Assembly: GCA_964429385.1 (NCBI GenBank)
Contig: CAYSBR010000001.1
Coordinates: forward strand, 62,001-126,000
DNA: 64,000 nucleotides
Source of the DNA: UBA2377 sp964429385
GTDB taxonomy: Bacteria > Verrucomicrobiota > Verrucomicrobiia > Opitutales > Opitutaceae
Direction of reading: 5' to 3'
Each line of letters opens with the position of its first letter. Within the stretch, counting starts at the first letter, position 1. The position numbers were made by a program, and so were the translations under genes. The notes beneath the pieces are model-generated. The model was not told the DNA's origin. It was given only the letters and a program-made list of their open reading frames with translations, and searched no databases. Positions 7,957 to 15,984 of the stretch are shown here, piece after piece.

Positions 7957-9390
7957 GTGAACGACTCTTCCTCCTCCTCCATTCCCAACGTCCTCGCCGA
8001 ACGCTACGCCTCGGCCGCCATCAAGGACATCTGGTCGCAGCACGGCCGCGTGGCCCTCGAACGCGATTTCTGGATCGCTGTCATGAAGGCGCAGCGCGAC
8101 CTCGGCGTGCCCATCCCCACCGAGGCGATCAAGGATTACGAGAAGGTGAAAGACCGGATCGACCTCGCCGCCATCGCGCAACGCGAACGCATCACCCTTC
8201 ACGATGTGAAGGCCCGCATCGAGGAGTTCTCCGAACTCGCCAAACGCCAGTTCATCCACCTCGGGCTCACCAGCCGCGACCTCACCGAAAACGTCGAGCA
8301 GCTCCAGGTCTTCCGCTCGCTCAAGATCGTGCAGTTCAAGACCGCCGCCGCGCTGCTCGCGCTCGCGAAGCAGGCCGAGGCGCACCGTGACCTCATGATC
8401 ACGGGCCGCACGCACAACGTGCCCGCCCAGCCCACCACCCTCGGCAAGCGCCTCGCGATGTTCGGCGAAGAGCTGCAAGCCGCCTTCACCCGACTCACCG
8501 AGCTCATCGCCCGCTATCCCGTGCGCGGCCTGAAAGGCGCCGTCGGCACCCAGCTCGACCAACTCACTCTCCTCGGCGGCGACACCGGCAAGGTGGACCA
8601 GCTCGAAGCCCGCATCATCCGGCACCTCGGTTTCCACGCCAAACTCGGCGCCGTCGGCCAGGTTTACCCGCGCAGCCTCGACTTCGAAGCCATCACCGCT
8701 CTCCACCAGGTCGGCACCGCCGCCGCCAGCTTCGCCACCACCCTCCGCCTCATGGCCGGCTACGGCCTCCTCACCGAAGGCTTTCAGGACGGCCAGGTCG
8801 GCTCCTCCGCCATGCCGCACAAGGTCAACGCCCGCAACTGCGAGCGCATCTGCGGCTTCTCCACCATTCTCTCCGGCTACGTCACGATGACCGGCGCGCT
8901 CGCCGGCCACCAGTGGAACGAAGGCGACGTCTCCTGCTCCGTCGTCCGCCGCGTCGCCCTGCCCGACGCCTTCTACGCGATCGACGGCCTGCTGGAAACC
9001 TTCCTCACCGTGCTGCGCCAGATGGAGGTTTTCCCCGCCGCCATCGCCGCGGAGAACGAACGCAACCTCCCCTTCCTCGCCACCACCACCATCCTCATGG
9101 AAGCGGTCAAGCGGGGCGCGGGACGCGAAACCGCGCACGAAGCCATCAAGGAGCACGCCCTCGCCTCCGCCAAGGCCCTGCGCACCGGCGGCGATGCCGA
9201 CCTGCTCGGCCGCCTCGCCGGTGACAAGCGCATCGGCCTCGGCAAACGCGCGCTCACCGCCATCCTCGCCGAAAGCCACCGCTTCGTCGGCGCCGCCCCC
9301 CATCAGGTGGACGCCTTCGTCGCCGATGTGAAGCCCCTCGCCAAACGCCACAAGGGCGCCGCCGACTACAAGCCCGGCCGCCTGCTTTGA
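7957..9390 (+). CDS. purB: Adenylosuccinate lyase
   Basis: 477 residues from the GTG at 7957 (VNDSSSSSIPNVLAERYAS); starts further upstream lie inside ppnP in another frame and give a low-complexity Ser/Pro leader. The enzyme removes fumarate from SAICAR and adenylosuccinate in purine synthesis. It shows the opening IPNVLAERYAS, HLGLTSRDLTEN, the GRTHNVPAQPTTLGKR segment with the catalytic-region His, and the fumarase/aspartase superfamily signature GSSAMPHKVNARNCERI. The length fits the longer, eukaryote-like PurB group. Confidence 0.95.
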   Translation: MNDSSSSSIPNVLAERYASAAIKDIWSQHGRVALERDFWIAVMKAQRDLGVPIPTEAIKDYEKVKDRIDLAAIAQRERITLHDVKARIEEFSELAKRQFIHLGLTSRDLTENVEQLQVFRSLKIVQFKTAAALLALAKQAEAHRDLMITGRTHNVPAQPTTLGKRLAMFGEELQAAFTRLTELIARYPVRGLKGAVGTQLDQLTLLGGDTGKVDQLEARIIRHLGFHAKLGAVGQVYPRSLDFEAITALHQVGTAAASFATTLRLMAGYGLLTEGFQDGQVGSSAMPHKVNARNCERICGFSTILSGYVTMTGALAGHQWNEGDVSCSVVRRVALPDAFYAIDGLLETFLTVLRQMEVFPAAIAAENERNLPFLATTTILMEAVKRGAGRETAHEAIKEHALASAKALRTGGDADLLGRLAGDKRIGLGKRALTAILAESHRFVGAAPHQVDAFVADVKPLAKRHKGAADYKPGRLL

Positions 9391-9619
9391 TCGGGCGCGG
9401 CCGGGACCCTATCCGGCTGCGGCGGTTGCCCGGCGCGCCGCATCAATCCCTCACGGCAGGTTGACCGCATCGTCGTGCCCGCGGCCCGGGCTCCCATCTT
9501 TTTGCCGCTGACGTTATTACACGCTTTCACGGACCGGGATAAATTAGGGTTTGCGTCCGGGCTTCGCCCCCGGCTTTCCTGTCCCCTCACGTTCTCTTCA
9601 ACCCTTTTATCCAATTCTC
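9391..9619 (+). promoter_or_regulatory. Upstream region of the phosphofructokinase gene
   Basis: 229 bases without a gene between purB and the phosphofructokinase gene. A possible promoter is TTACAC (about 9515-9520), a 17-base spacer, and TAAATT (about 9538-9543), the most AT-rich stretch of the gap. There is no clear Shine-Dalgarno sequence before the ATG at 9620. The promoter assignment is by eye and weak. Confidence 0.25.
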
Positions 9620-10882
9620 ATGGCTGAACTAGTAGGAAATGTCTTGGTGGGCCAGTCCGGCGGCCCCACCTCCGTCATCAACGCCAGCGTCGCGGGCATC
9701 ATCGCGGAAGCGCTGAACCATGAATGCATTGAGGAAATCTACGGCACGCTCAACGGCGTGCTCGGCATCCTGCACGAAGACCTCGTGGACCTCGCCGCCG
9801 AATCGCAGCAGCAGATCCGCGCCCTCAAGCACACCCCCGGCGCCGCCCTCGGCACCTGCCGCTACAAGCTCAAGAAGCAGGCCGATTTCGAGCGCGTCCT
9901 CGAAGTCTTCAAGGCTCACAACATCCGCTACTTTTTCTACATCGGCGGCAACGACTCGCAGGACACCGCCGACAAGATCTCCAAGCTCGCCCAGCAGCAG
10001 GGCTACGAGCTCCGCGTCATCGGCGTGCCGAAGACCATTGATAACGACCTGCCCGTCACCGACCACTGCCCCGGCTACGGCAGCGTGATCAAGTATCTCG
10101 CCACCACCGTGCGCGAAGTCGCCTGCGACAGCGAAGCCATGGGCCAGGGCGACCTCGTCTCCATCATCGAAGTCATGGGCCGCAGCGCCGGCTGGATCGC
10201 CGCCGGCGCCGCCCTCGCCAAGCGCCGCGACCACCCGCACGATCCCCCGCATCTCATCCTCGTGCCCGAGGTCTCCTTCGATCAGGCGAAGATCCTTGAG
10301 GACATCCGCCGCGTGCTGAAGCGCGAACGCTTCTGCTCCATCGTCGTTGCCGAGGGCCTCGTGGATGCCGACGGCAACTACGTCGCCGCGGACGGCAAGA
10401 CCGACGCCTTCGGCCATGCCCAGCTCGGTGGCGCCGGTGACGCCCTCGCCGAGATCATCGAAGGCAATCTCCCCGGCGTGAAGGTCCGCGTCGCCAAGCC
10501 CGGCCTCATCCAGCGCGCCGCCGCCCACGCCGCCTCCAAGACCGATGTGGACGAAGCCTACCTCGCCGGCCAGGCCGCTGTGCAGGCCGCCGTGGATGGC
10601 CAGACCGACAAGATGGTCACCCTCCTCCGCGGCGATGCCGATCACTACACCTGCGAGACCGGCCTCGCCCCGCTGGCCGACATCGCCAACGGCGTGAAGA
10701 AACTTCCCCGCGAGTGGATCAACGAGGACGGCGTCAGCATGAACTTCCAGTTCCTGCGCTACGCCCAGCCCCTCATCCAGGGCGAGCCCAGCCTCCCCCA
10801 CGAAAACGGCCTCCCTGTTTACGCCCGCCTCGACAAGATGCGCGTGGACAAAACCCTCCCCGCCTACGGCGTCGGCGAGTAA
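9620..10882 (+). CDS. pfp: 6-phosphofructokinase, probably pyrophosphate-dependent
   Basis: 420 residues from the ATG at 9620 (MAELVGNVLVGQSGGPTSV). It converts fructose 6-phosphate to fructose 1,6-bisphosphate. The phosphate-donor site reads GGND at 109-112 and PKTIDND at 137-143: ATP-dependent enzymes usually have GGDGS and PGTIDND, so the bulky acid-like residue and the Lys favour pyrophosphate as donor. Other family motifs are EVMGRSAGWIA and LVPEVSFD. A rho-independent terminator follows directly. The donor call is inferred from these residues and was not tested. Confidence 0.92.
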   Translation: MAELVGNVLVGQSGGPTSVINASVAGIIAEALNHECIEEIYGTLNGVLGILHEDLVDLAAESQQQIRALKHTPGAALGTCRYKLKKQADFERVLEVFKAHNIRYFFYIGGNDSQDTADKISKLAQQQGYELRVIGVPKTIDNDLPVTDHCPGYGSVIKYLATTVREVACDSEAMGQGDLVSIIEVMGRSAGWIAAGAALAKRRDHPHDPPHLILVPEVSFDQAKILEDIRRVLKRERFCSIVVAEGLVDADGNYVAADGKTDAFGHAQLGGAGDALAEIIEGNLPGVKVRVAKPGLIQRAAAHAASKTDVDEAYLAGQAAVQAAVDGQTDKMVTLLRGDADHYTCETGLAPLADIANGVKKLPREWINEDGVSMNFQFLRYAQPLIQGEPSLPHENGLPVYARLDKMRVDKTLPAYGVGE

Positions 10883-10904
10883 ACTACGCTAGTCACTCAT
10901 CACC

Positions 10905-10935
10905 AAGGCCGGTCGGAAACGACCGGCCTTTTTAT
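10905..10935 (+). terminator. Rho-independent terminator after the phosphofructokinase gene
   Basis: A perfect 11-bp stem (AAGGCCGGTCG at 10905-10915 with CGACCGGCCTT at 10920-10930) closes on a GAAA tetraloop and is followed by TTTATTTAT. It starts 22 bases after the stop codon, so it ends the purB-side transcript before ddl. Confidence 0.93.
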
Positions 10936-10989
10936 TTATGGGCCAATTTCCACTCGCCTGTGCACCTGTATCCAGGCCAAGTCAGACAC

Positions 10990-12132
10990 ATGGCGAAAAT
11001 CCGTCTCGGCATCATTTTCGGCGGCCAATCCGTCGAACATGAAGTCTCGGTGCAGTCGGCACGCAATGTTTTCGAAGCACTGGATCCGGCAAAATATGAC
11101 GTCACCTTGATCGGCATCGATCAGCGCGGCCGCTGGCGCATATGCGACACCGCGCTCCTTCGTGCCGCCAATTCGCCTGCCACCCGCGTGTCGGACGGCA
11201 TGGACGAAGCTGCTTTGGCTTTTGTGCCAGGCAGGAAAAATGCCTTGTCGACCGCATCCGGGTTATCGCTGGCAATGCCTCCGCTAGACGTAGCCATCCC
11301 TCTGCTGCATGGTACCCATGGCGAAGATGGCACCATTCAAGGCCTGCTTAAGCTGGCCAATATGCCTTTCGTTGGAGCCGGGGTCCTAGGTTCGGCTATT
11401 GGCATGGACAAAGACGTGGCCAAACGCCTGCTACGTGATGCCGGGATTTCCATCGCGCGGTTCATCGCTCTCTCCACCGGCATCGCCGCCACCACTACAT
11501 TTGAATCACTCGCCGCCGAATTCGGCGTGCCCTTCTTCGTCAAGCCAGCGAACGCTGGCTCTTCCGTCGGCGTGAGCAAAGTGCACGACGCCGCGTCATG
11601 GGACGCTGCCAAGATCCTTGCGCTGCGCTACGATCGCAAACTGCTTGTCGAGGAATTCATCCGGGGCCGCGAAATCGAAGTGGCTGTCCTAGGCAACGAA
11701 GCGCCCGAGGCTTCTGTGCCAGGCGAGATCGTGCCGCAGCATGAGTTTTATTCCTACGAAGCCAAGTATCTCGACGAAAACGGCGCATTGCTGCGCATCC
11801 CGGCTGACCTGCCGCCAGCAACCGCCGCACTCGTGCGACGGTTGGCTGTAAAAGCGTTTCAAGTGCTTGAGTGTTCCGGCATGGCCCGTGTTGATTTCTT
11901 CGTCACCAAAGATGGACGCGCGTTTGTCAACGAGATCAACACCATCCCCGGCTTCACGAAGATCAGCATGTATCCCAAGCTCTGGGAGGCAACCGACCTG
12001 TCTTACGCTGCACTGATTGACCGCCTGATTGTTTTGGCCATCGAGCGTCACGCGCAAGAAACACAACTCGAAACGTCTTTCCACCCGGCTTTGCCGGTTG
12101 ACCAAGCCCTTCCGATTCGCGGCTCCGATTAA
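10990..12132 (+). CDS. ddl: D-alanine--D-alanine ligase
   Basis: 380 residues from the ATG at 10990 (MAKIRLGIIFGGQSVEHEVSV); the longer in-frame extension runs through the upstream gene and terminator and is rejected. The ATP-grasp ligase makes the D-Ala-D-Ala dipeptide for peptidoglycan. Seen motifs: GGQSVEHEVS (substrate loop, Glu and His), HGTHGEDGTIQG, the ATP-binding KPANAGSSVGVSKV, and the metal-binding end GMARVDFFVTKDGRAFVNEINTIPGFT. The length and the FGGQSVEHEVS start suit the DdlA type. Base composition is lower in G+C than the preceding genes (57% in 11281-11340). Confidence 0.95.
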   Translation: MAKIRLGIIFGGQSVEHEVSVQSARNVFEALDPAKYDVTLIGIDQRGRWRICDTALLRAANSPATRVSDGMDEAALAFVPGRKNALSTASGLSLAMPPLDVAIPLLHGTHGEDGTIQGLLKLANMPFVGAGVLGSAIGMDKDVAKRLLRDAGISIARFIALSTGIAATTTFESLAAEFGVPFFVKPANAGSSVGVSKVHDAASWDAAKILALRYDRKLLVEEFIRGREIEVAVLGNEAPEASVPGEIVPQHEFYSYEAKYLDENGALLRIPADLPPATAALVRRLAVKAFQVLECSGMARVDFFVTKDGRAFVNEINTIPGFTKISMYPKLWEATDLSYAALIDRLIVLAIERHAQETQLETSFHPALPVDQALPIRGSD

Positions 12133-12228
12133 TTACCGTCCAATCCGCTGGTGTTTTGACCACGGATTCCTCGGGTTGGCGACCGGATAAATCCATCCGT
12201 GCAACCCGCAGGCAAAAACCTAACCATC

Positions 12229-12990
12229 TCACCCCCGCCCATCCCGCCGTTCGCCGCTGACCAGAAACGGCTCCGCAAACGCCGCCAGCTTCCCATCGGG
12301 GCGCAACAGTGGCTCGGCGGAATACTGCGCCAGATAGACCCGGCGCCAGTTCGGCGAATGATTAAACCCGCTGCGGTGCAGCACCGTGCTGGAGAAACAG
12401 GCGATGCTCCCCGCCGGCGCGATCACCGGGTCGCCCGGATCGTCGCCAAGGTAGCCTTCAAGGTCGTTGGTCTCCGGGTTCTGCTGGTGCGGCACCACCT
12501 CGCGCGTGCCGTGCCGCGAATACGGCAGCAGATACACCGTGCCGTTCTCCTCGTTCACCTCGTCGAGTGTGATCCAGCAGGTCAGGTAAGGCCGGTGCGG
12601 CGTGCCGACATACGCCGAGTCCTGATGCCAGCTGAACTTCGCCCCTTTCTCCGGACCCTTCACCACATACTGCTCGTAAAACAGATACGCCGTGTCGCCC
12701 AGCGTCGCGCGACAGACCTCCGCCATCAGATCGCTGTAGATGAACTCGCCCAGCCGCGTCCCCTTGTGCCGCAGCCCGATAAAGTAGCGGTTGCCCTTGA
12801 TGTTCAGGCCTTGCTGCGTCTCGCCCGCCGCATCCATCTCCGCATCGTAAGCCCGGATGAAATCGGCGCAGACCTCGCGCATCATGGCCACCTGCGCCGC
12901 GGGCACGACGCCCGGCAGGAGAAACCAGCCTTCGTCGCGAAACTGCTGCTTCTGTTGCTCGGAAATCAGGGATTGGGTGGCGGCACTCAT
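12229..12990 (-). CDS. PhyH-family Fe(II)/2-oxoglutarate dioxygenase
   Basis: 253 residues. The facial triad is visible as HQD in KFSWHQDSAYVG (His and Asp) and the distal His in SSTVLHRSGFNHS, with the 2-oxoglutarate-binding Arg in WRRVYLAQYSAEP. An N-terminal segment FRDEGWFLLPGVVPAAQ is typical of phytanoyl-CoA dioxygenase relatives, which hydroxylate small molecules in the cytosol. The substrate cannot be told. It is divergent from an AraC-type regulator, the same arrangement seen at 33-35 kb. Confidence 0.88.
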   Translation of the reverse strand: MSAATQSLISEQQKQQFRDEGWFLLPGVVPAAQVAMMREVCADFIRAYDAEMDAAGETQQGLNIKGNRYFIGLRHKGTRLGEFIYSDLMAEVCRATLGDTAYLFYEQYVVKGPEKGAKFSWHQDSAYVGTPHRPYLTCWITLDEVNEENGTVYLLPYSRHGTREVVPHQQNPETNDLEGYLGDDPGDPVIAPAGSIACFSSTVLHRSGFNHSPNWRRVYLAQYSAEPLLRPDGKLAAFAEPFLVSGERRDGRG

Positions 12991-13003
12991 GGGGTGAAGG
13001 GAT

Positions 13004-13022
13004 ATTGGCGGGTTATTGGCGG
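13004..13022. promoter_or_regulatory. Tandem ATTGGCGG repeats, candidate regulator site
   Basis: ATTGGCGG occurs exactly twice, at 13004-13011 and 13015-13022, spaced by 11 bp, about one helical turn. The pair lies 14 bp upstream of the dioxygenase start in the divergent dioxygenase/AraC gap. Tandem half-sites of this sort are usual for AraC-family proteins, though often with wider spacing. Binding by the neighbouring regulator is inferred. Confidence 0.4.
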
Positions 13023-13025
13023 TAA

Positions 13026-13086
13026 AGGTAGGGCCCGATCTCCGGGTGGGCCGGAAGATCAGGGCAACCGCGGGTCGCCCCTACCC
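13026..13086. repeat. AGGTAGGGCC...CCCCTACC imperfect inverted repeat, copy 1
   Basis: The ends AGGTAGGGCCCGATCTCC and GGTCGCCCCTACCC can partly pair. The reverse complement of the element at 34979-35026 begins almost identically (AGGTAGGGGCCGATCTCC), so these are two copies of one dispersed intergenic repeat. Each lies beside a PhyH gene. Confidence 0.6.
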
Positions 13087-13183
13087 AATTGCCGTTAATA
13101 CGATTGAAAGCGCCGCCATCCTGCCCGGTTTCCCCGCGGTTGTCTTCTCGCCCTGACCGGAAGAGTTGTCATTTTGTCCTGCC

Positions 13184-13993
13184 ATGCTGGAGAAGCTCCA
13201 TCTGCCCACCCCGCTTGACGGCTTGGTCTGGATGCACGCGATGCCGACCTCGTTGCACCCGCGCCACCACCACGCCGAGCTGGAGCTGAGCCTCGTCGTG
13301 GCCGGCACCGGCCGCTACCTGGTGGACGACCGCAGCTACGAGCTGAAGCCCGGCACCCTCATCTGGCTCTTCCCCCGGCAGAATCATATCCTCCTCGATA
13401 TGTCGCCGGACTTCCGCATGTGGATCCTTGTCTTCCGACCGCGGCTCCTCCGCCGTATCTGCACCGACGGGCGCCGGCGCCCGCTGCGCGCCCTCGCCCC
13501 CACCGGCGATTTCTGCCGTCAGCTGACCTTGCCCCACGTGCGCCCGCTCGATCGCCAGTTCGCCACCCTGCTCACCCGGTGCGACGATGCCCTCCGCCTC
13601 AACACCGGACTCGCCGACGCCCTGCTGGAAAGCTGGGAGGCCTTTCTCACCGCCGATCAACCCGCCACCAGCGCCGATCTCCATCCCGCGGTGCAACGCG
13701 CCGCCCGGCTCCTGCATGAGACGCCGGATAACACCGACCTCGCCGCACTGGCCCGGCAGGCCGGACTGAGCCGCACCCGGTTGAGCGAGCTTTTCCATCA
13801 ACAGACCGGCGTCGCGCTGGTGGATTACCGCAACCGTGCGCGGCTGGAACGCTTCATGAGCCTGCACGCCGCCACCCCGCCCGATCGCCGCAAACTTCTT
13901 TCCCTCGCCCTTGAGGCCGGCTTCGGCAGCTACCAGCAGTTCTACCGCGTCCATCGCCGCCACCTCGGCCGCAACCCCGCCGCCCTCCCCTGA
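13184..13993 (+). CDS. AraC-family transcriptional regulator
   Basis: 269 residues from the ATG at 13184 (MLEKLHLPTPLDGL); an in-frame TTG at 13166 would add six residues. An N-terminal cupin-like sensor domain (HPRHHHAELELSLVVAGTGRYLVDD, PGTLIWLFPRQNHIL) is followed by a C-terminal double helix-turn-helix: the first in TDLAALARQAGLSRTRLSELFHQQTGV, the second in LLSLALEAGFGSYQQFYRVHRRHLG. It is divergent from the PhyH gene and is its likely regulator. The stop codon is followed two bases later by a palindromic repeat. Confidence 0.92.
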   Translation: MLEKLHLPTPLDGLVWMHAMPTSLHPRHHHAELELSLVVAGTGRYLVDDRSYELKPGTLIWLFPRQNHILLDMSPDFRMWILVFRPRLLRRICTDGRRRPLRALAPTGDFCRQLTLPHVRPLDRQFATLLTRCDDALRLNTGLADALLESWEAFLTADQPATSADLHPAVQRAARLLHETPDNTDLAALARQAGLSRTRLSELFHQQTGVALVDYRNRARLERFMSLHAATPPDRRKLLSLALEAGFGSYQQFYRVHRRHLGRNPAALP

Positions 13994-13994
13994 A

Positions 13995-14017
13995 AGTGTC
14001 ACGCACTACGTGACACT
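13995..14017. repeat. AGTGTCACG palindrome, copy 1
   Basis: AGTGTCACG (13995-14003) and CGTGACACT (14009-14017) form a perfect 9-bp stem around a CACTA loop. It sits between the convergent AraC and cstA genes and could act as a transcription stop, but lacks a clear T-run. A near-identical copy is at 22272-22296, which suggests a REP-like dispersed palindrome. Confidence 0.7.
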
Positions 14018-14105
14018 GGCTTTGTATAAAACTCCGTTGAGAGAAGCCTGCCGGAGCGGCGGCCAATCGGGTTGATTCGTGTGATTCGCGTCCGGCCCAG
14101 CCCGA

Positions 14106-15851
14106 TCAGGCCGCGCTGGGCGCGGCCTCGTCGAACGGCTTGGTCGGCGGCTTCTCGCGCGCCAGTAGCAGCGCCTCGATGACCAGCCAGAGGGACATGA
14201 TCAGCAGCAGCACCGCGACCCCGCTTTCGACGTGATGCACCAGCGCGGCACTGCCCGCGCGAAGCCGTTCGAGGTGCATCGTCACGGTAAGCCCCAGGCT
14301 CCAGACGGTCATGATCAGCATGAGAATCGTGGGCCCCAGCGTGGTCCACACCGACTTGCCGCGATGCCGCAGCCACACCGTCACCGCCAGCAGCGCGAGC
14401 GCCGCGAGCAGCTGGTTGGAGCTGCCGAAAAGATTCCAGAACACGCGCCAGATCGGCACCTGCTGGCCGCCGATCTCCGCCGGAGGCAAGGCCACCACGA
14501 CGAAGGGCAGCAGGAGCGACAGACCCGTCGCCGCCACCGCGCCGAGCCGGCTGGTCCAGCCGGTGATCTCCATCAGCACGTAGCGCGCAAGACGCGTGCA
14601 GGCATCGAGCGTGTCGAACACAAAGGTCGCAAAGCACAACAGGCCGAACTGCCGCGCGATATCCACCGAGATCAGGCCGAAGGTCGCCTGATTCATGAAC
14701 ACCGCGATGCCGTCCGCATAAGTGAGGTCGGGGCGGCCGGTGGGCTTCGCCAGGATCATCACCGTCGCGAGGCTGATGCAGGCAAAAAACGCTTCCAGCA
14801 GCATGCCGCCGTAGGCCACGGGCTTGGCATCCGTCTCCCGGTCGAGCTGCTTCGAGGTCGTGCCGCTCGCCACGATGGAGTGGAAGCCGGAACACGCGCC
14901 ACAGGCGATGGTGATGAACAGCACCGGCAGCAGCGGCGGGGTGCTCCCCTCGTATTTGAAGAGATCCGCCGAGCTCATCGCCGGGGCGACGATGTCCACC
15001 TGACCCGTGATGCCGCCGATGATGACACCGAGCACACCCACCACGATCACGACATAGAGGAAGTAACCGCCCAGAGCGCCACGCGGCTGCATGAGCAGCC
15101 ACATCGGCGTCATCGCGGCAAAGAAACAGTAACCCAGCAGGATGAAATCCCACACCATCTGCGGCCGTGCCACGCCGGTGAGAGCCGCGAGATCCAGCGG
15201 AATCAACGGCCCGACGAGGATCGCCAGCACCACCAGCGGCATGAAGATGAGTTTCGCCCGCCCCTCACCCAGCTTCGTGTAGCGCAGGCACAGGCCCATG
15301 ATGACCGCCAAGCCGAGATAGAGAATGGAGGAAGTCGCCACCGCCGGTCCGGGCGCCGCCGCCTCGTCGAGCGAAGCCCGTTGCACAAAGGTCCCCGCCG
15401 TCACGTCGGCAAAGGCTATGATCACATAAATCAGCGTGATCCAGATAAAGACCATGAACAGCATGTAGGAACGCCGGTTCATGTAGCGCCGCACCACCTC
15501 GGCGATGGATTTCGCCCCGTGGCGCACCGAGGCGACCAGCGTCATCAAATCGTGCACACCGCCCACCAGGATCGAGCCGACGATGATCCAGATCCAGGCC
15601 GGCAGCCAGCCGAAGTAGGTCGCCGCCAGGATCGGCCCCACCACCGGACCCGCCGCCGCGATGGCGGAGAAGTGCTGCGGCAATAGCCAGGACATGCGGG
15701 CCGGCTCATAGTCCAGCCCGTCGCGCTGCGTATGCGCCGGCGTGCGCCGGCCGTCGTTCAGCTCAAGGAACCGGGCGAGAAAGCGGCCATACCAGCGATA
15801 CGCAACGGCAAGAATAAGGCCGGACACGGCCAGAAACAGAATCAGCGACAT
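14106..15851 (-). CDS. cstA: CstA-family carbon starvation protein (transporter)
   Basis: 581 residues with about 14 hydrophobic segments. The N-terminal block shows the family features YEPARMSWLLPQHFSAIAA followed by GPVVGPILAATYFGW, then VGGVHDLMTLVASVRHGAKSIAEV. The CstA family takes up peptides and pyruvate, typically on carbon limitation. At 581 residues it is shorter than E. coli CstA (about 700) and closer to the shorter family members. It stands alone, convergent with the AraC gene, and its C-terminus (PTKPFDEAAPSAA) is cytosolic and hydrophilic. Confidence 0.93.
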   Translation of the reverse strand: MSLILFLAVSGLILAVAYRWYGRFLARFLELNDGRRTPAHTQRDGLDYEPARMSWLLPQHFSAIAAAGPVVGPILAATYFGWLPAWIWIIVGSILVGGVHDLMTLVASVRHGAKSIAEVVRRYMNRRSYMLFMVFIWITLIYVIIAFADVTAGTFVQRASLDEAAAPGPAVATSSILYLGLAVIMGLCLRYTKLGEGRAKLIFMPLVVLAILVGPLIPLDLAALTGVARPQMVWDFILLGYCFFAAMTPMWLLMQPRGALGGYFLYVVIVVGVLGVIIGGITGQVDIVAPAMSSADLFKYEGSTPPLLPVLFITIACGACSGFHSIVASGTTSKQLDRETDAKPVAYGGMLLEAFFACISLATVMILAKPTGRPDLTYADGIAVFMNQATFGLISVDIARQFGLLCFATFVFDTLDACTRLARYVLMEITGWTSRLGAVAATGLSLLLPFVVVALPPAEIGGQQVPIWRVFWNLFGSSNQLLAALALLAVTVWLRHRGKSVWTTLGPTILMLIMTVWSLGLTVTMHLERLRAGSAALVHHVESGVAVLLLIMSLWLVIEALLLAREKPPTKPFDEAAPSAA

Positions 15852-15984
15852 GGGGTTTGATTGAAGTGACGGCCCGCACGCTACACGTCACCCCCGCTCT
15901 GGCTAACCTAAAAACCGGCATAAATCAGCGCCCATCCGGCAAGGTTGCCTTTGCCGTCCCGTGACATCAGCCTGCGACCACCCC

